A DNA stretch of 64,000 nt from Tetraselmis striata (taxonomy: Eukaryota; Chlorophyta; Chlorodendrophyceae; Chlorodendrales; Chlorodendraceae). Location: the NCBI GenBank assembly GCA_006384855.1, contig VCJN01002769.1:124001-188000 (forward strand), in the 5' to 3' direction. A program made the position numbers and the translations under genes. Shown piece by piece: positions 42,397 through 53,340 of the stretch; the stretch's first letter is position 1, and every line of letters begins with the position of its first letter. Below the pieces are notes generated by a model. The model was not told the origin of the DNA. It ran no database searches and saw nothing but the letters and a program-made list of their open reading frames with translations.

Positions 42397-42397
<1 letters not shown>

Positions 42398-42430
<33 letters not shown>
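42398..42430. repeat. Homopolymer G run (33 bp)
   Basis: Preceded by (GT)n and a short purine tract, directly beyond the truncated right repeat of YR cassette 1. Confidence 0.95.
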
Positions 42431-42431
<1 letters not shown>

Positions 42432-43072
42432 AAAGTTGAGGTGGGGGACTTAAAGATTACATTAACTCGAAACGGCCTTACTCGTCTGCGAATTTCGCGA
42501 GTGCATACCTGTACCTACGAGTGTAGGTAAAATACCCGTATAATAGCGACTTCAGATTGTATTATCACGCGCTCAGTAACACAGTACAAGTACCGGTGCC
42601 GACGCGGCTACAAGAAACCACGCTATAGAAGGGTCGCTTTTCCTTGGTTGTTTTACGATATGACAACGAATATGACACGGAAAGATGATGTTCGGTTACC
42701 GACCTCTTGAACCATGTCTTTTATTTTACAATAATCCCTTCCTCATCTGATGATTACATGTGCTAGCTGCCCTAAAAACCCTTCCTCATCTACAACCTCG
42801 ATCTACAATCTTTTGCTGGCAACCTTTCAAAGTGGCTGTTGGTTCTGCGATAGTTAGTTATGTTTGTCGTGCGCATTTGTTAGAACCTGATGCAAAAAAT
42901 TCGATCTACAATCTTCTGGGAAGATCGTGCAGACCTGACCATGGCTAGCGACCATGCCGCTTGAAGACACTAAAAATGGATACTCGCGGCTATAACCGAC
43001 ACGTGGACAGCGCACAAGTATCTGCGTCGGCCCCCGTAGTCAGGAATAACGCATGTACGTACCAGCACTACT
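42431..43072. other. No gene seen
   Basis: Only short frames and no recognised motif. Confidence 0.4.
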
Positions 43073-43383
43073 TGTAAGGATATGCACCACACAAATCCCC
43101 ATGTGGGTACCCAGTGCCTGGTGCGTTTTGCGCGGTATCCTTTCATTGGGTGCTTCTACGCACGCATTGGATCCGGGTTCGATCCCGCGGAGAAACATAT
43201 AATATGCTGATATCCCGCAATGTTGGACGACCCGGCCAATGCGGATCGCCACCGAATCCAAGCCGAGACGTTGCTGGAGGAGGTCCTCCATCCTATGGAG
43301 GGGTGGAGTGTAAGGATATGTACCAAACAAATCCCCATGTAGGTACCCAGTGCATGGTGCGTTTTGCGCGGTATCCTTACACT
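43073..43383. repeat. Two copies of a ~70-bp mini-element with TGTAAGGATA/TATCCTTACA ends
   Basis: 43311-43383 begins TGTAAGGATA and ends TATCCTTACA, a perfect 10-bp inverted pair, around aaatccccatgtaggtaccc and ggtgcgttttgcgcg. 43073-43137 is the same sequence with an eroded right end. It is MITE-like but very short; there is no coding. Confidence 0.6.
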
Positions 43384-43517
43384 ACTGTACCGTCCATCGC
43401 CGTACTGTACTGTACTGACCATCGCCGCGACCGGACTCCCGTCTGGTATCGCGCCCCACTGATGTACCCTGTACGTAGTGCTATAGCGCTACTGGTAGCA
43501 TGTAAGGATTACGGGCA

Positions 43518-45243
43518 TTGTTTATTTACATCGGGGCTTTCACAAAAACGCACTACAAAGAGAACTAAGAGCAATTATGAGAGGTTGCCAGCAAAAGAGA
43601 TACTTAAGCCTGAAAACAAGGTCGAACAGGAGGACAGGGAGCCAATAGACAAAAAGGAGCCAAGGGAACCACGAAGTCACTTAGCTGCCAGAAACTCCAA
43701 GAACCCCCGCCCCGGGGTAGGCTATCAGGCACGGCGAGGACGCTTGCAGCCAATGACCCGGGTCATAGCAACACATGCCGACGAACGACGCGACGCGGGC
43801 GCAGGAGCACCATCACGTGCCACACGCGCGGCCGCGACCCCGCCAAGAACATTGTCTGCATGAGCCATGTTGATGAGCAAGGAGAAACGGCGGCGCCACG
43901 CAGACAAGAGCTGGCCGATATTCTTGCCAGTGTGTGCTTGGCTAGCTTTCGCGAGCTCCACCAAGAAGGCCTCAGCGTGCGGGGCCAGCGAGCCAAACTC
44001 GGAAACGGCGAAAGGGACAAAGCGAAGCATGCCGGCGGCGTTTCGGACACCCTCGTCATACTTCTGGATTTTGTGGCGCTCTGCAGCCCGCAAAGCAGTC
44101 GTTGGATCCGGGGTTGACACGCCGAGGATAGGGGCAATGGTGGTATCGACAGCAACCGTGTTTCCGCGGATACCGCCATACCCAAAAAGCCCAACATCGG
44201 CGGGCCGCCCGTCGCTGCCCTTCGGGAGAGAAACAAGCACCGACGGCTCCGTGAGGATCTGGACACCCACGCCCAGCGCTGACTTCACGTCGTGGCAAAT
44301 GTCGGAAAGGCCATGTGCCGCCCACTCGTGTGCGGCGTGATTGGAGTCGCCCCCAGAGCAGCGTGCCACGTGATCAGCGTATGCAACCGCCCAAGTTGAA
44401 GGAGTGAACTCCACGCCAGCATCCTCAAAACGGGCAAGCATGCCTTGTACCGAGAAGGAGCAAGAAGCACAAGAGCATGGCTCGCCAAGGGAGAGGACAG
44501 GAGACGCCGGAAGGCCAAATGGGCGGCAAGCGGCCACACGGAACATGGAATCGTAGTACTCAGGGGAACGCTCACGGACTTCACCAAGGCGACCCTCACA
44601 TGGAGGATCAGTCACCAGGAACGCCGTCGCAGCGCGTAAGAGGCGGCCTCGGAAGCGGTTGCTGTCAGGGCCGCTTCTAGGCATACGCGCAGCCAGCTTT
44701 GCGAAACGGACCGTGTGGATGCGGTGGCTCAGGGTTTCCTGTACTTTCCGCATGGAGTGCAAGGGGAAGTCCGAGTAATGCGGGATAGCTTGGAGGTCGG
44801 CCGCCGAGCGCAAAGCAGACGCCGGCTCAGCCCCGGCGTCCGAGCAGCCGGCCCGGGCAACGTGGGAGCGCTTGGAGGGGAGCAACTTCAAGGCAGAGGC
44901 CAATGGCCCCGCTAGATCTTCGAGCACCGCGTCTCCACACTCGTTAACGACACGCGTATGAGCGGCGCGAAGCTCGATAGCCCACATCGGCGCCGACGCG
45001 TTGGCGCTGGCATCGAGCTCCAACGTTGGGGTGGCCAAAGCCTGGTGGATCGAGGACGCCCCAACAAGGTAGAGGCTTTGAGGGCTAGACACGCCGGACG
45101 GGTCGGAAAAGAACGCCCCAGCGTCGCTCAGGGTGGCGTGTTGAGCACGGAGGAAAGTCACAGCTTGGCCAACCACGAGGGCGGCAGCGCCGATGTGGGA
45201 GGCATCTGCTATAGACACATTATCGCCGATGCCGAGGCCCCCA
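43518..45243 (-). mobile_element. 5'-truncated R2-type (restriction-like-endonuclease) non-LTR retrotransposon
   Basis: The 14-bp AAGGATTACGGGCA occurs at 43504-43517 and 45244-45257, directly flanking the element, as target-primed insertion makes. The coding frame starts abruptly at the right boundary, in mid-protein, as 5' truncation predicts. The 3' end (left) is ~205 bp of non-coding sequence before the target copy. Confidence 0.78.
43725..45243 (-). CDS. C-terminal part of a non-LTR retrotransposon ORF: post-RT region and restriction-like endonuclease
   Basis: Uninterrupted for over 500 codons from GGLGIGDNVSIADASHIGAA, which resembles the stretch just after the RT domain, to TAA or TGA-type stop at 43725. 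Around codon 235 comes ERSPEYYDSMFRVAACRPFG, then a Cys/His set CSCASCS...HVARC, then LTEPSVLVSLP, GRPADVGLFG, VAVDTTIAPIL, and AAERHKIQKYD: the knuckle, (R/K)P(A/D)D and D...K..KY order of R2-type endonucleases, which nick the target. The catalytic-type acidic residues and Lys are kept. RT is absent because of truncation, so it cannot move itself. Confidence 0.75.
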
Positions 45244-45568
45244 AAGGATTACGGGCACCTGTCCCGTTACGAGTAGCAAAACTCGTACGAGGGATCTGGC
45301 AATTATATCGTATGCATCGGATCCGGGGTCCCTGCTGGCCTGCCGTAGTTGTAGGGTTTATATTACGGGTATTGTGGCGGGCGACGGCGGCAAAGTGGCA
45401 AAGCGGTGCAGCATATTAACAGACGGGTATTTTGAAAGCATATTATTTTCTAGGGCGGTTTCACGGAGGAGGAGTCTGGCTTTGCCAAAAGCATTGATCA
45501 GGCCCGGTTATATATTTTTGCAAGGCTTTTAAGGCTAGTAGGAGAGCGAGAGAGGTGGGTGAGTGGGC

Positions 45569-45804
45569 GCTGCGAAGCAGCGAAACTGGAAAGATGGCAG
45601 GCTGCTGCGAGGTAGGTCAATTATGTGGTCCGCCTCGTACCCGAAGGCAGGGGCAATTGAAAGGCCAACCTGCACAAAAGAACCCGCGGAGCGGTTAGGC
45701 ATGGCGGGGCGGCCTATCTAGGTTCGCAGGCGCGTAGACCTTGGGTTGCGAAACCCCAAGACTAGTAGTATGAGCATTTTACGGAGGAGGAGTCTGGTTT
45801 TGCC
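45569..45804. repeat. YR cassette 2, left direct repeat
   Basis: Aligns with 48181-48430: GCGAAACTGGAAAGATG, ggtccgcctcgtaccc, cgcggagcggttag, gcgaaacccc...agactag, gagcattt, GGAGTCTGGTTTTGCC. It starts with a CGCTGC-GAA-GCAGCG hairpin. A further end-like piece (ggaggaggagtctggctttg) lies at ~45466. Confidence 0.82.
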
Positions 45805-45893
45805 AGGAAAAGCGAGGGCCACGGATGGAAATAGACGGAGGGCAAGACGACGGGCGGTAGCGCGGGCGACGGCACGGCGGCAGCTGGAAGGAG

Positions 45894-48116
45894 TCATAGA
45901 CTTTTGAGGCAGGCAATGAAGCCGTAGAGGAACCAGCCTCTTGGGCTGGGCAGGACGTTCGGGTCAATGTAGTTCAGGACAACGTTGGAATTGCGAGCCC
46001 AACCGCCGAAGTGCTTGATGTGCGTGACGGGCACGCTAATGATGTTGGAGGCACCGGCGGGGCCCTTACTATTGCGCAGGCTGTGTGAAGTCCACTTTGT
46101 GCCCACAGGGTCATGGGCTTCGACTAGGAGAACGGCGCTGTCCAATCACGCAAACATCGTGGCGGTCGTCCACAAGGCCGCATGCTCGGTGGAATTGATC
46201 GACCAGTGGTTACCGGCGGCTAATGTGTTGGTCGGCGTAGAACGGACCATGGCGGTGAAGGTGCTGTCGAGCAGAGCAGCGATATGCGGGGGTGCGCCGA
46301 CCGCGGAACGTAGAGAACGAGGAAGGTGTAGCCATGCCGACGAGCCCGGCCCTTCTCACCTGCAGCAAGATGCGGTAGGCGTCGATGTGAAGGTTGCGCA
46401 CTCGACAAGACACACCGGTGAGGTAGCGATGCATAAAAAGGTACCTGGTGACAACCGCAACGCAAGCACAGATATCAGTTGGACGGGCCAAGTACGCGCC
46501 CGTAGCCACCGTCTGCTCGGCGTAGGTACCAAACTTGTAAGGAACATCAGCGGGTAGGGGGACACGGGGTATGCTGTCACCGATTTTTTCGCTGCCGAAG
46601 TTTCACACATGGGCGCGCAGCTATAAGGTGGGCGCTGTCCTTGGCGATCGGGACGAGGTCGTGTAACGAGAAAAAAGGACTGGAGGCTCTGCGCGCGCCG
46701 ATGTTGCCACGCCCCCCGAGCCATGCGACGTAACGTACCATAGTGGCCGTCATGTCCACAGGGTTGATGCCCTCTTTGTCGTGGCAAAAGTCGGCAAACA
46801 GTTGCAGCTTCCCTTGTAGGAGGGGATGGTCTGCGCAAACAGCGAAGAAGAAAGCATGTCGGTGGCCTTATGCCCGAGGTCATCGTTGCCGTAGACGTCA
46901 CTGTCGAGCATGAAGCGAGGACGCCCAAGGGGCGACTACCTCAGGCTCGTCGATGCGGTAGGTGATGGTGCGACAGCGGGTGGAAGGGACTCAGGCTGCG
47001 AAATAGTCAGCAGCTGCCGAAAGGGTCGGCTCGATGGTTTGCGGTGGGGCGGGGTTTGAAGTAGGTGTTGTATGGGATTCAAGTTGCAGGTAGGAGGGGC
47101 GGCGACCCGCAGTCCCAGTACGCTCGGAGCGTGCATCGCACGCGTAGGGCGCACGCCGAGTGGCGTGAGTCCCCGCGGAAGTGCGGCGGGTGACTTGGTA
47201 CGGGTTACTTAGGGGAAATAACTGGAGTTGTGCGGGTCAACAAGTTGTAATGTGAAGCGATTGTAGGCGCATGCGGAAATACGCCTAGAGGTGCTTGAGT
47301 ACGGTATGGTGCTAGGTGTGTAGGAGGGTCGGGGCCGGAGATGTGCGGGGAGTTGCGGCGACTTCGAGAAGAACCACGAGCGAAAGCGGACACGGAGTGG
47401 TCGCTAAGCGCTCGAGCTGGCAATGCAACCACCGGCCCAACCCGTCAGACATGTGGAGCCGCCTCTCCGCGACCACGCCCACACCCTCCCATCGCTCCAT
47501 CGCCACGACCACCACGTCCGGCTCCACGCCCCGCGCCCCGCATTGTAAGCCTCACGTGCACCTGTGCAATAGCCTCGGCCTTGGCGCGGCTGTTGAGCGC
47601 CGCGGCGAGGCCGAGGTCGGTGTACCGGCGCATCGCCTGGCCAAATTGCCGAGACCCCCGCAAAGACTCAGATGGCGTGAAGTGTAGACGGCAAAGCTCG
47701 TCGAGTTCTCCGCGCTCGCTGTTGTTGCGGGTAGACTCAAGCAAATTGACAACCAGCCTCCGCTGAAGTAAGGAGACGCTGGACCTCCAGGTAGTTAGAT
47801 TTCCGAGAAGGATTTGCGTCGAGGGGTACGGGGCTACAGGCAGGGAGGCTCCGCCTCGAATTCAACATGTCGGCGTTGCGGCAGCAGCTCCGCCAGCCCC
47901 GGCATCTGCGGGTCTGGTAGGGTAGCCGCCCCTTGTCAACAATTGTTTTAACATCCCGGTGAGCCCGCCAACAATGCCGCGAAGTTCGCGAAACTGCTCG
48001 GCAAGGGCCTCCACATCCTCCAATGCAGGGTTGCCACCGCCAACCGGTCTTGCCTCCTCGTGATCGCTCTCGTGGGGAGAAGGCATCGCTAACGAGCGTC
48101 GGTTCGGGGCTCGCAC
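45894..48116 (-). pseudogene. YR cassette 2: Gag-like region plus tyrosine recombinase
   Basis: Starts MRAPNRRSLAMPSPHESDHE at 48116, then ALAEQFRELRGIVGGLTGML (a coiled coil) and, after shifts, MRRYTDLGLAAALNSRAKAE. The recombinase part reads MLSSSLFAQTIPSYK, LQLFADFCHDKEGINPVDMT, MVRYVAWLGGRGNIGA; then VSCRVRNLHIDAYRILL; then TATMFA, TGA (46146-46148), LDSAVLLVEAHDPVG, TSHSLRNSKGPAGASN (HxxR intact) and FGGWARNSNVVLNYIDP. The order matches cassette 1, and there is no RT. Multiple frameshifts. Confidence 0.75.
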
Positions 48117-48180
48117 GTTGAACTTGGTTCACCGGGTGGAAGACCTGATCGTCCCTACACGTATATGTACGCGACAGCTC

Positions 48181-48430
48181 GCTACGAAGCAGCGAAACTA
48201 GAAAGATGACACGTTGTTCAGCTGTTGCAAGGTGGTTCAATTATATGGTCCGCCCCGTACCCGGAGGCATGGGCAATTGACAGGCTAACCCGTACAAAAT
48301 TACATCAGACACCCGCGGAGCGGTTAGACACGGGGCGGCCCAAGTTTGCGGACGGGTAGGCCTTCGGTTACGAAACCCAAAGACTAGCAGTCTGAGCATT
48401 TCAAACATGCAATCGAGTCTGATTTTGCCA
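48181..48430. repeat. YR cassette 2, right direct repeat
   Basis: Partner of 45569-45804. Contains AGACT-AGC-AGTCT (48381-48393) and ends caatcgagtctgattttgcc. Confidence 0.82.
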
Positions 48431-48552
48431 AAGAGGATGCCAAGGCTATGTCAAACTGAAGAAGCGCCATTTCATGGCTAAGACGGCTCGGCAAAAAGGG
48501 GTGGGGGGCGGAGGTGGTCGTGCCTGCAAGGCGGAAACGGAAAACATGAGCG

Positions 48553-48800
48553 TGCTGCCGAAGGCAGCGAGCTTGAAGATGGCAGGCGAGCTTGTGGCGG
48601 CTATTCTAAGTAGCTCCCCGCCGGGAACGCATGGCTCACGGGCGACAGGGCAGCCCGTACTGAAACTTGTTAGTACCGGTAACTTAACCGGTGGAAACCG
48701 CCAGCAGACCGCACGTGTTGCACTACGACAGTTAACATTGTTGGTAAACCCCATGAACAAGTTAAGAACATTTCAAACATGCAATCGAGTCTGGTTTTGA
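48553..48800. repeat. Third-family copy of the YR cassette terminal repeat, solo
   Basis: GCTGCC-GAA-GGCAGC hairpin, gaagatggcagg, ACCGGT-AACTTA-AC CGGT (48675-48692), aaccccatgaacaagtta, gaacatttcaaacatgcaat and gagtctggttttgac, in the order of the cassette ends. No recombinase is attached. Confidence 0.75.
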
Positions 48801-50282
48801 CAGTCACACGCGGTTCGTTTACGACCACGGCGCATCCATTAGTACATAATTCCTATTCATTGACGAGTACTCGGGGTCATACAGCGATACCAGAAACATA
48901 TACGAAATGATCGAGCAAATACTGCCCCGCCCACTTCAACCTGAGGGTAGCTGCCATTGGCCTCGAGGTGAGCACAAGCTGGCTCATCTCGAGGCCCATT
49001 TGAGTAGTCCCCGGGCCGCTTATGACTAAATAGGGCTTGGGTTGGGGCGGATTGGTGGGCCGGGTAATTGCGCATCGGCTCACCAAACGACGCCGAAGCC
49101 GCCGCCCGATCTCGGAAACTGCCGAGTCGCTCGGAGCGCCCTATGGGCTCCCACTCGTGTGTGACACGTCGAGCTTGTGTGGCCCGCTACATGCAGCTTG
49201 AGACCATACCTATACCCCTTACGTAATCTTGGCCATCTAAGAGTACGTTGGCGGCGCGTCAGTGTGCGAAGCGAGTCGGTTACTCAGAAAATATTTCGGC
49301 TTTGCTAGATGATGCGCGACGCAGTGGGCCACCATCACCAGCGCACTAATCACTAGACCGGGAGCTGAAGGTCTCAAGGGGGAGCTATTGACCATATACC
49401 TATAACACTCTTTCAGCTTGTTTGTGAACCAACGCTTAGCCGGGGCGTGGGGGTGGTGTGGTGCACGGGGTGGTCGAAACACCAATATTCCGGGCCATGA
49501 CAAAGAGAACACACCACATCATCCACAAATGGAGGTCAACGACAGCGTTAGGGGGCTCCCCGGGTAGCTATGAGTCCTAGTTGCTGAGCGCGGCGGTTGG
49601 ATATATCGGCCAGCCTTAGGCTATCGCCCGAGAGAGCCTAAGGCGAGGTCGGTTCCCTGGGCGACGAGAGGAAAATAGCCGCGGATGTCACGGGTGCGGG
49701 GCGCCGTGGGGCACCATCGGGGGCGCATCCCAGCGTGATCTCTAACCTCGTGCGGCAACCCTTGCTTGGGGTATGGCTAGGACGTGTTTCAACTAGTTTA
49801 ACGAACGGCGCTGTCTCGGCTCGGCAAGACGATCGTTGCCATGCCCCCCTCCCCATGCACATGTACGGCGCGGAGGTGATGCGCTACAACATGGCCTTCG
49901 GCCGTTCCCGGGCGCTCTTGCGCACGACGCAGCAGTCGACGATGTGTTAAACGAGAATATCACTACGAGTATCGCGCGGGTGGTGTAAACAGCGGAATAT
50001 ACTGAGATATGAAGCCAATCGGGCTAACTGACGAAAACGTACCATTACATTTGCGCCGTTACTAAGAGCGCGGGCTGTGGGCATAAGTGCCGACGAGACG
50101 AAGGCGGATTGTGTCTTGTTTCGTAGGGGTTCTCGCACCGAGAGGACGTGCAGTAACCTCTATCAAGACGCATGCAAAGAGCATACGCGGTTGGGAGATG
50201 TTGGCGCTCGCGAATGTCGGCACTGTGAGATTCAGATGTGACGTAAATGTGCCCTACTGGTGACGAACGACGACATACGGGG
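48801..50282. other. No gene seen
   Basis: Short overlapping frames only. A ~30-bp stretch near 50207-50240 (cactgtgagattcagatgtg) recurs inverted near 58120-58150. Confidence 0.4.
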
Positions 50283-51272
50283 ACGATACGGGACGGACGA
50301 GGGACGTGGATTTCATACCCAGTAGCGACGACTATCGCGCGCGACCTGTAAAGTACTATATGAATTTCTCGTTTCCATAATTTCATCAAATTGATATGCG
50401 CACGCGGGCTCGCGTGTCGCCCGCCGACGCGGAGCACCCGGGCTAAGTACAGGCGGATGTACGCACTCATTGCACATCGCCGCACATCGCTGACCGCACA
50501 TCGCTGACCGCTGACCCCGCGGTGTGCCGCGATGTGCGGCACGACGGGCGGAGGTGTGGGCGGATGTAGGTGGTACGGTAGGTGGTAGGCGGTAGGTGGT
50601 GTTCGTAGGTGCGCGTTTTAATGCAGCCGCCCTAACTGCTGATGATTGTGTAACGCCCCAGCACGCGCATGAAGTATGGGGTCGCCTCACGGTCACCGCC
50701 GCTCACCGTTGAATCAAGCGCGGACAGCCGCGCACTCGCATCTGTGTTGCCTGCCAGTGGTGGGTTACATCCACCCCAACTCTCAACCCCCCCCCCCCCC
50801 CCCCCGCCCCTCGCGCGCGGCAGCAGGCATGCCGGCAAAGGGATGGATAGCGAGTGTGTCGAAGGATGGCGTGTACTCATGCAAGCACTGCCGGGGCAAC
50901 GTGACGGGCACTTGTGATAAGATGGCGCGAGAGCGGCACTTCCTAAAATTCCCGAACTGTAGCCACTCGTTGAAGCGTGCGGCTAAGTTGCGCCGCAAGG
51001 CCGCCTTATCACAAGCAGCAGCAGCAGGGGCGGCAGCAGCAGCAGCAACAACAACAGGGGCGGCAGCAGGAGTAGCTGCAGCCGTCGGAAACGGCCCGCC
51101 GGCGCCGGTCTCGGACGACGGCGGCTCGAAGGTGGACGATGTGATGGGCGTGGGGGAGGACCCCGTTGGCGAAGACGGTATGGACATCGACGCGCCTGCG
51201 TGGCCGCCGGCGGGCGTGGAACCCGCGATGAGGGCGTGATATGGAAAGGCGATTCCGGCGACTTCTACATGA
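50283..51272 (+). repeat. Segmental repeat, complete copy (partner at 63056-64000)
   Basis: About 1 kb, same orientation, collinear with 63056-64000: acgatacgggacggacgagg, aagtactatatgaatttctc, a C run before the ATG, and the 5' part of the BED-finger ORF. There are many substitutions and several small indels. Confidence 0.88.
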
Positions 51273-51572
51273 AGGTCATCGCCAAGAAGTTCCGGGGAGT
51301 ATGGCACTACGGCGTGATAACCGGCGTCGTTACCGAGTGGGTGTTGGAGGACTACGGCGGGGCGACCCAGTGGCGCGCTGTTTTCGAGGACGGGGGCATT
51401 GTGGGCCTTCTGCGTTCAGAGGTGAGTGGGCCCGGCCTGCGTGCTGGTGGCACCACTCAACTGCGGTTGTATGGAATCACACGCACCCGCCCGGTCGGCG
51501 TGGCAGGTTGTGGAGGCTATGACGGCTGCCCAGGAGCACCCCCCTGTGGATGCGGACGGGGAGGCTCGCTTG
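50829..51572 (+). pseudogene. BED-type zinc-finger ORF, 5' exons (frameshifted)
   Basis: ATG at 50829, 23 bases after a 19-C run. Residues ~15-45 hold GVYSCKHC...ERHFLKFPNC, a BED-like C-x2-C...H-x5-C finger of the kind at the N-terminus of hAT-type transposases, followed by LKRAAKLRRKAAL and an Ala/Gln-rich microsatellite-coded stretch, then an acidic region. A one-base loss near 51225 stops this frame at 51239; the neighbouring frame continues DEGVIWKGDSGDFYMKVIAK, KFRGVWHYGVITGVVTEW to RSE at 51421, a GTGAGT donor, and, after GGCAG at 51506, a further in-phase exon VVEAMTAAQEHPPVDADGEA (to ~51572). The sister copy at 63.6 kb keeps the frame here but is broken elsewhere. Confidence 0.6.
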
Positions 51573-51652
51573 GTAACCGTCCATGAAGGCGATGACTTGT
51601 CCAGTGAATCACGCACCTTGCCCGGCGTGCGGTCAACACAACCCGGCTGGCG

Positions 51653-52910
51653 GAGGCCAAGCAGAACACTGGCTGCCATGGCGTGTGCCATGTGCATGTG
51701 GTCCGGGGCTATGTCAGCATGGTCAACCTCTTCCCCCTCGCGCCGTTCCACCTGTTTTTTTTTGGCTTGGGAAGGGACTTCTGGAGGAAATTTGTCACCG
51801 TGCAGGGCCACATTGGATTCCGAGCTATGAAGCAGGAAGACCGGCGCCAGGCTTTAGTCCCGATACCCAGCAACTTTGAACGCGGGTTGCGCCCTTCGTT
51901 TGCAGTGTCCAAGAATCGAAAGGTAAACCCCTCCCCCCCCCCCCCCCCCCCCTCCCCCCCGGGCGTGGGCGTGGGCGTGGGCGTGACGGCATTCCCCTCC
52001 ATGACTGCAGGGTCAGGCAAGGTGACGGTGCAGCCCGGCTGGGTCATGGAGGACTGCTTGCACCACATGGAAACGTTTTCCATTCTTAACGCCGGTCCGC
52101 TCCTCGAGGAGGCCCGGGTGAAGGCGATCATGCCCGAGAAGGAGCTCGCGTCCCCAGCGGTGGTGCGTTCGGTGTCACGACTGGCGGTGCTTGGGCACAT
52201 GTACAAGCGCCTGCAAGGAGCTGCGTGGTTCGTCACGCGGTGGGGGTTGCAGAATGTGGTGACGGAGGAGGACGGCCCCGAGCGCAAGGCGCAGGTGGAC
52301 GCGCTCACTAGGGAGGGGAGGACTCGATACCCAGCGCGGCGCCAAGGCGCGGCGGCCGGGGCAGCGCGGCGCCAAGGCGCGGCGGCCGGGGCAGCGCGGC
52401 GCCAAGGCGCGGCGGCCGGGGCAGCGCGGCGCCAAGGCGCGGCGGCCGGGGCAGCGCGGCGCCAAGGCGCGGCGGCCGGGGCAGCGCGGCGCCAAGGCGC
52501 GGCGGCCGGGGCAGCGCGGCGCCAAGGCGCGGCGGCCGGGGCAGCGCGGCGCCAAGGCGCGGCGGCCGGGGCAGCGCGGCGCCAAGGCGCGGCGGCCGGG
52601 GCAGCGCGGCGCCAACGCGAGTGGGATGGGCGGGGCAGCGCGGCGCCAAGGCGCGGCGGCCGGGGCAGCGCAGCGCCAACGCGCGGCGGCCGGGGCAGCG
52701 CGGCGCCAACGCGCGGCGGCCGGGGCAGCGCGGCGCCAAGACAGCGCATACAGCGGAATCGGCGGAAAGGGATGCATTACAAGTTGTGGACGGCAGGCGC
52801 TGAAAACTATGCGGTCATGCCGCAACAACCCCAGCACTGGCTTCTGGATACCTCTGATCTGGCTGGCGGCGGCGGGCTGCGGGATGCAGGGCCGCATGAC
52901 TGAGGTGGCG
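51653..52910 (+). pseudogene. 3' part of the same mobile-element ORF with coding minisatellite
   Basis: After a possible acceptor at ~51663 the frame reads GYVSMVNLFPLAPFHLFFFG, RDFWRKFVTVQGHIGFRAMK to KNRK. A C run within GT...AG signals (51923-52010) follows, though the flanking phases do not rejoin cleanly. Then come VQPGWVMEDCLHHMETFSIL, EARVKAIMPEKELASPAVVR and LAVLGHMYKRLQGAAWFVTR, then a 10-residue repeat (RRQGAAAGAA) and finally GMHYKLWTAGAENYAVMP and HWLLDTSDLAGGGG, the C-terminal domain also present at 23.5 kb. Probably a transposon protein; family not recognised. Confidence 0.5.
52334..52740. repeat. 30-bp GC-rich minisatellite
   Basis: About nine perfect units of gcgcggcgccaaggcgcggc + ggccggggca, then about four variants. 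The length is a multiple of three, so it is read as a 10-residue repeat; long frames on both strands are an artefact of it. The variant gtgggatgggcggggcagcg reappears at 53338 and, changed, at 53521. Confidence 0.93.
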
Positions 52911-53340
52911 GTGCTGGTGAGCCCGGAGAGTCTGCATGCGGCGGAGGCGGCGCAGCCGCATAGGCACTAGACAATGCTCTGAAGCGAGCCCCAATTGTCT
53001 GCCCAGCGCCTGCCCCAATGTAACGCACCAGCTTGGCAGCAATTGGCAGCTCTTTTGCCCCCCCTCCACCCCACAGACACACTACCAATACCAGTTTCTC
53101 ATCCCGGCGGGCAGTTGATGCGTATACCCAGGCTTGTGCGTCCGCGGTGCGGGGGGGGGGGGGGGGGGGGGGGGGAATCACTATAGCTAAGCTAGTGATG
53201 TGAGATATGAGTGCAGCAACAGATATTGTGCAAGATATAATACGATGGCATGCAAGCGGGTCCCCGCTCTTCCACAATCATTGGCCCTGCTCCCTCTTGC
53301 CCCGCCCCCGGTGCCCTTTAGCTGCTCTCAGCATCCCGAG
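52740..53340. repeat. Inverted copy of the 23024-23690 repeat
   Basis: Holds the shared C-terminal coding end, the shared 3' sequence and a 25-G run (53151-53175) where the other copy has 39 C. It lacks the telomere-like units. Confidence 0.8.

Noticed and set aside
51709-52749. 346- and 240-codon minus-strand frames of repeated RAAPAAAPW-type sequence
   Set aside because: They arise because the 30-bp minisatellite unit is free of stops on both strands; the plus strand carries the conserved C-terminal domain.
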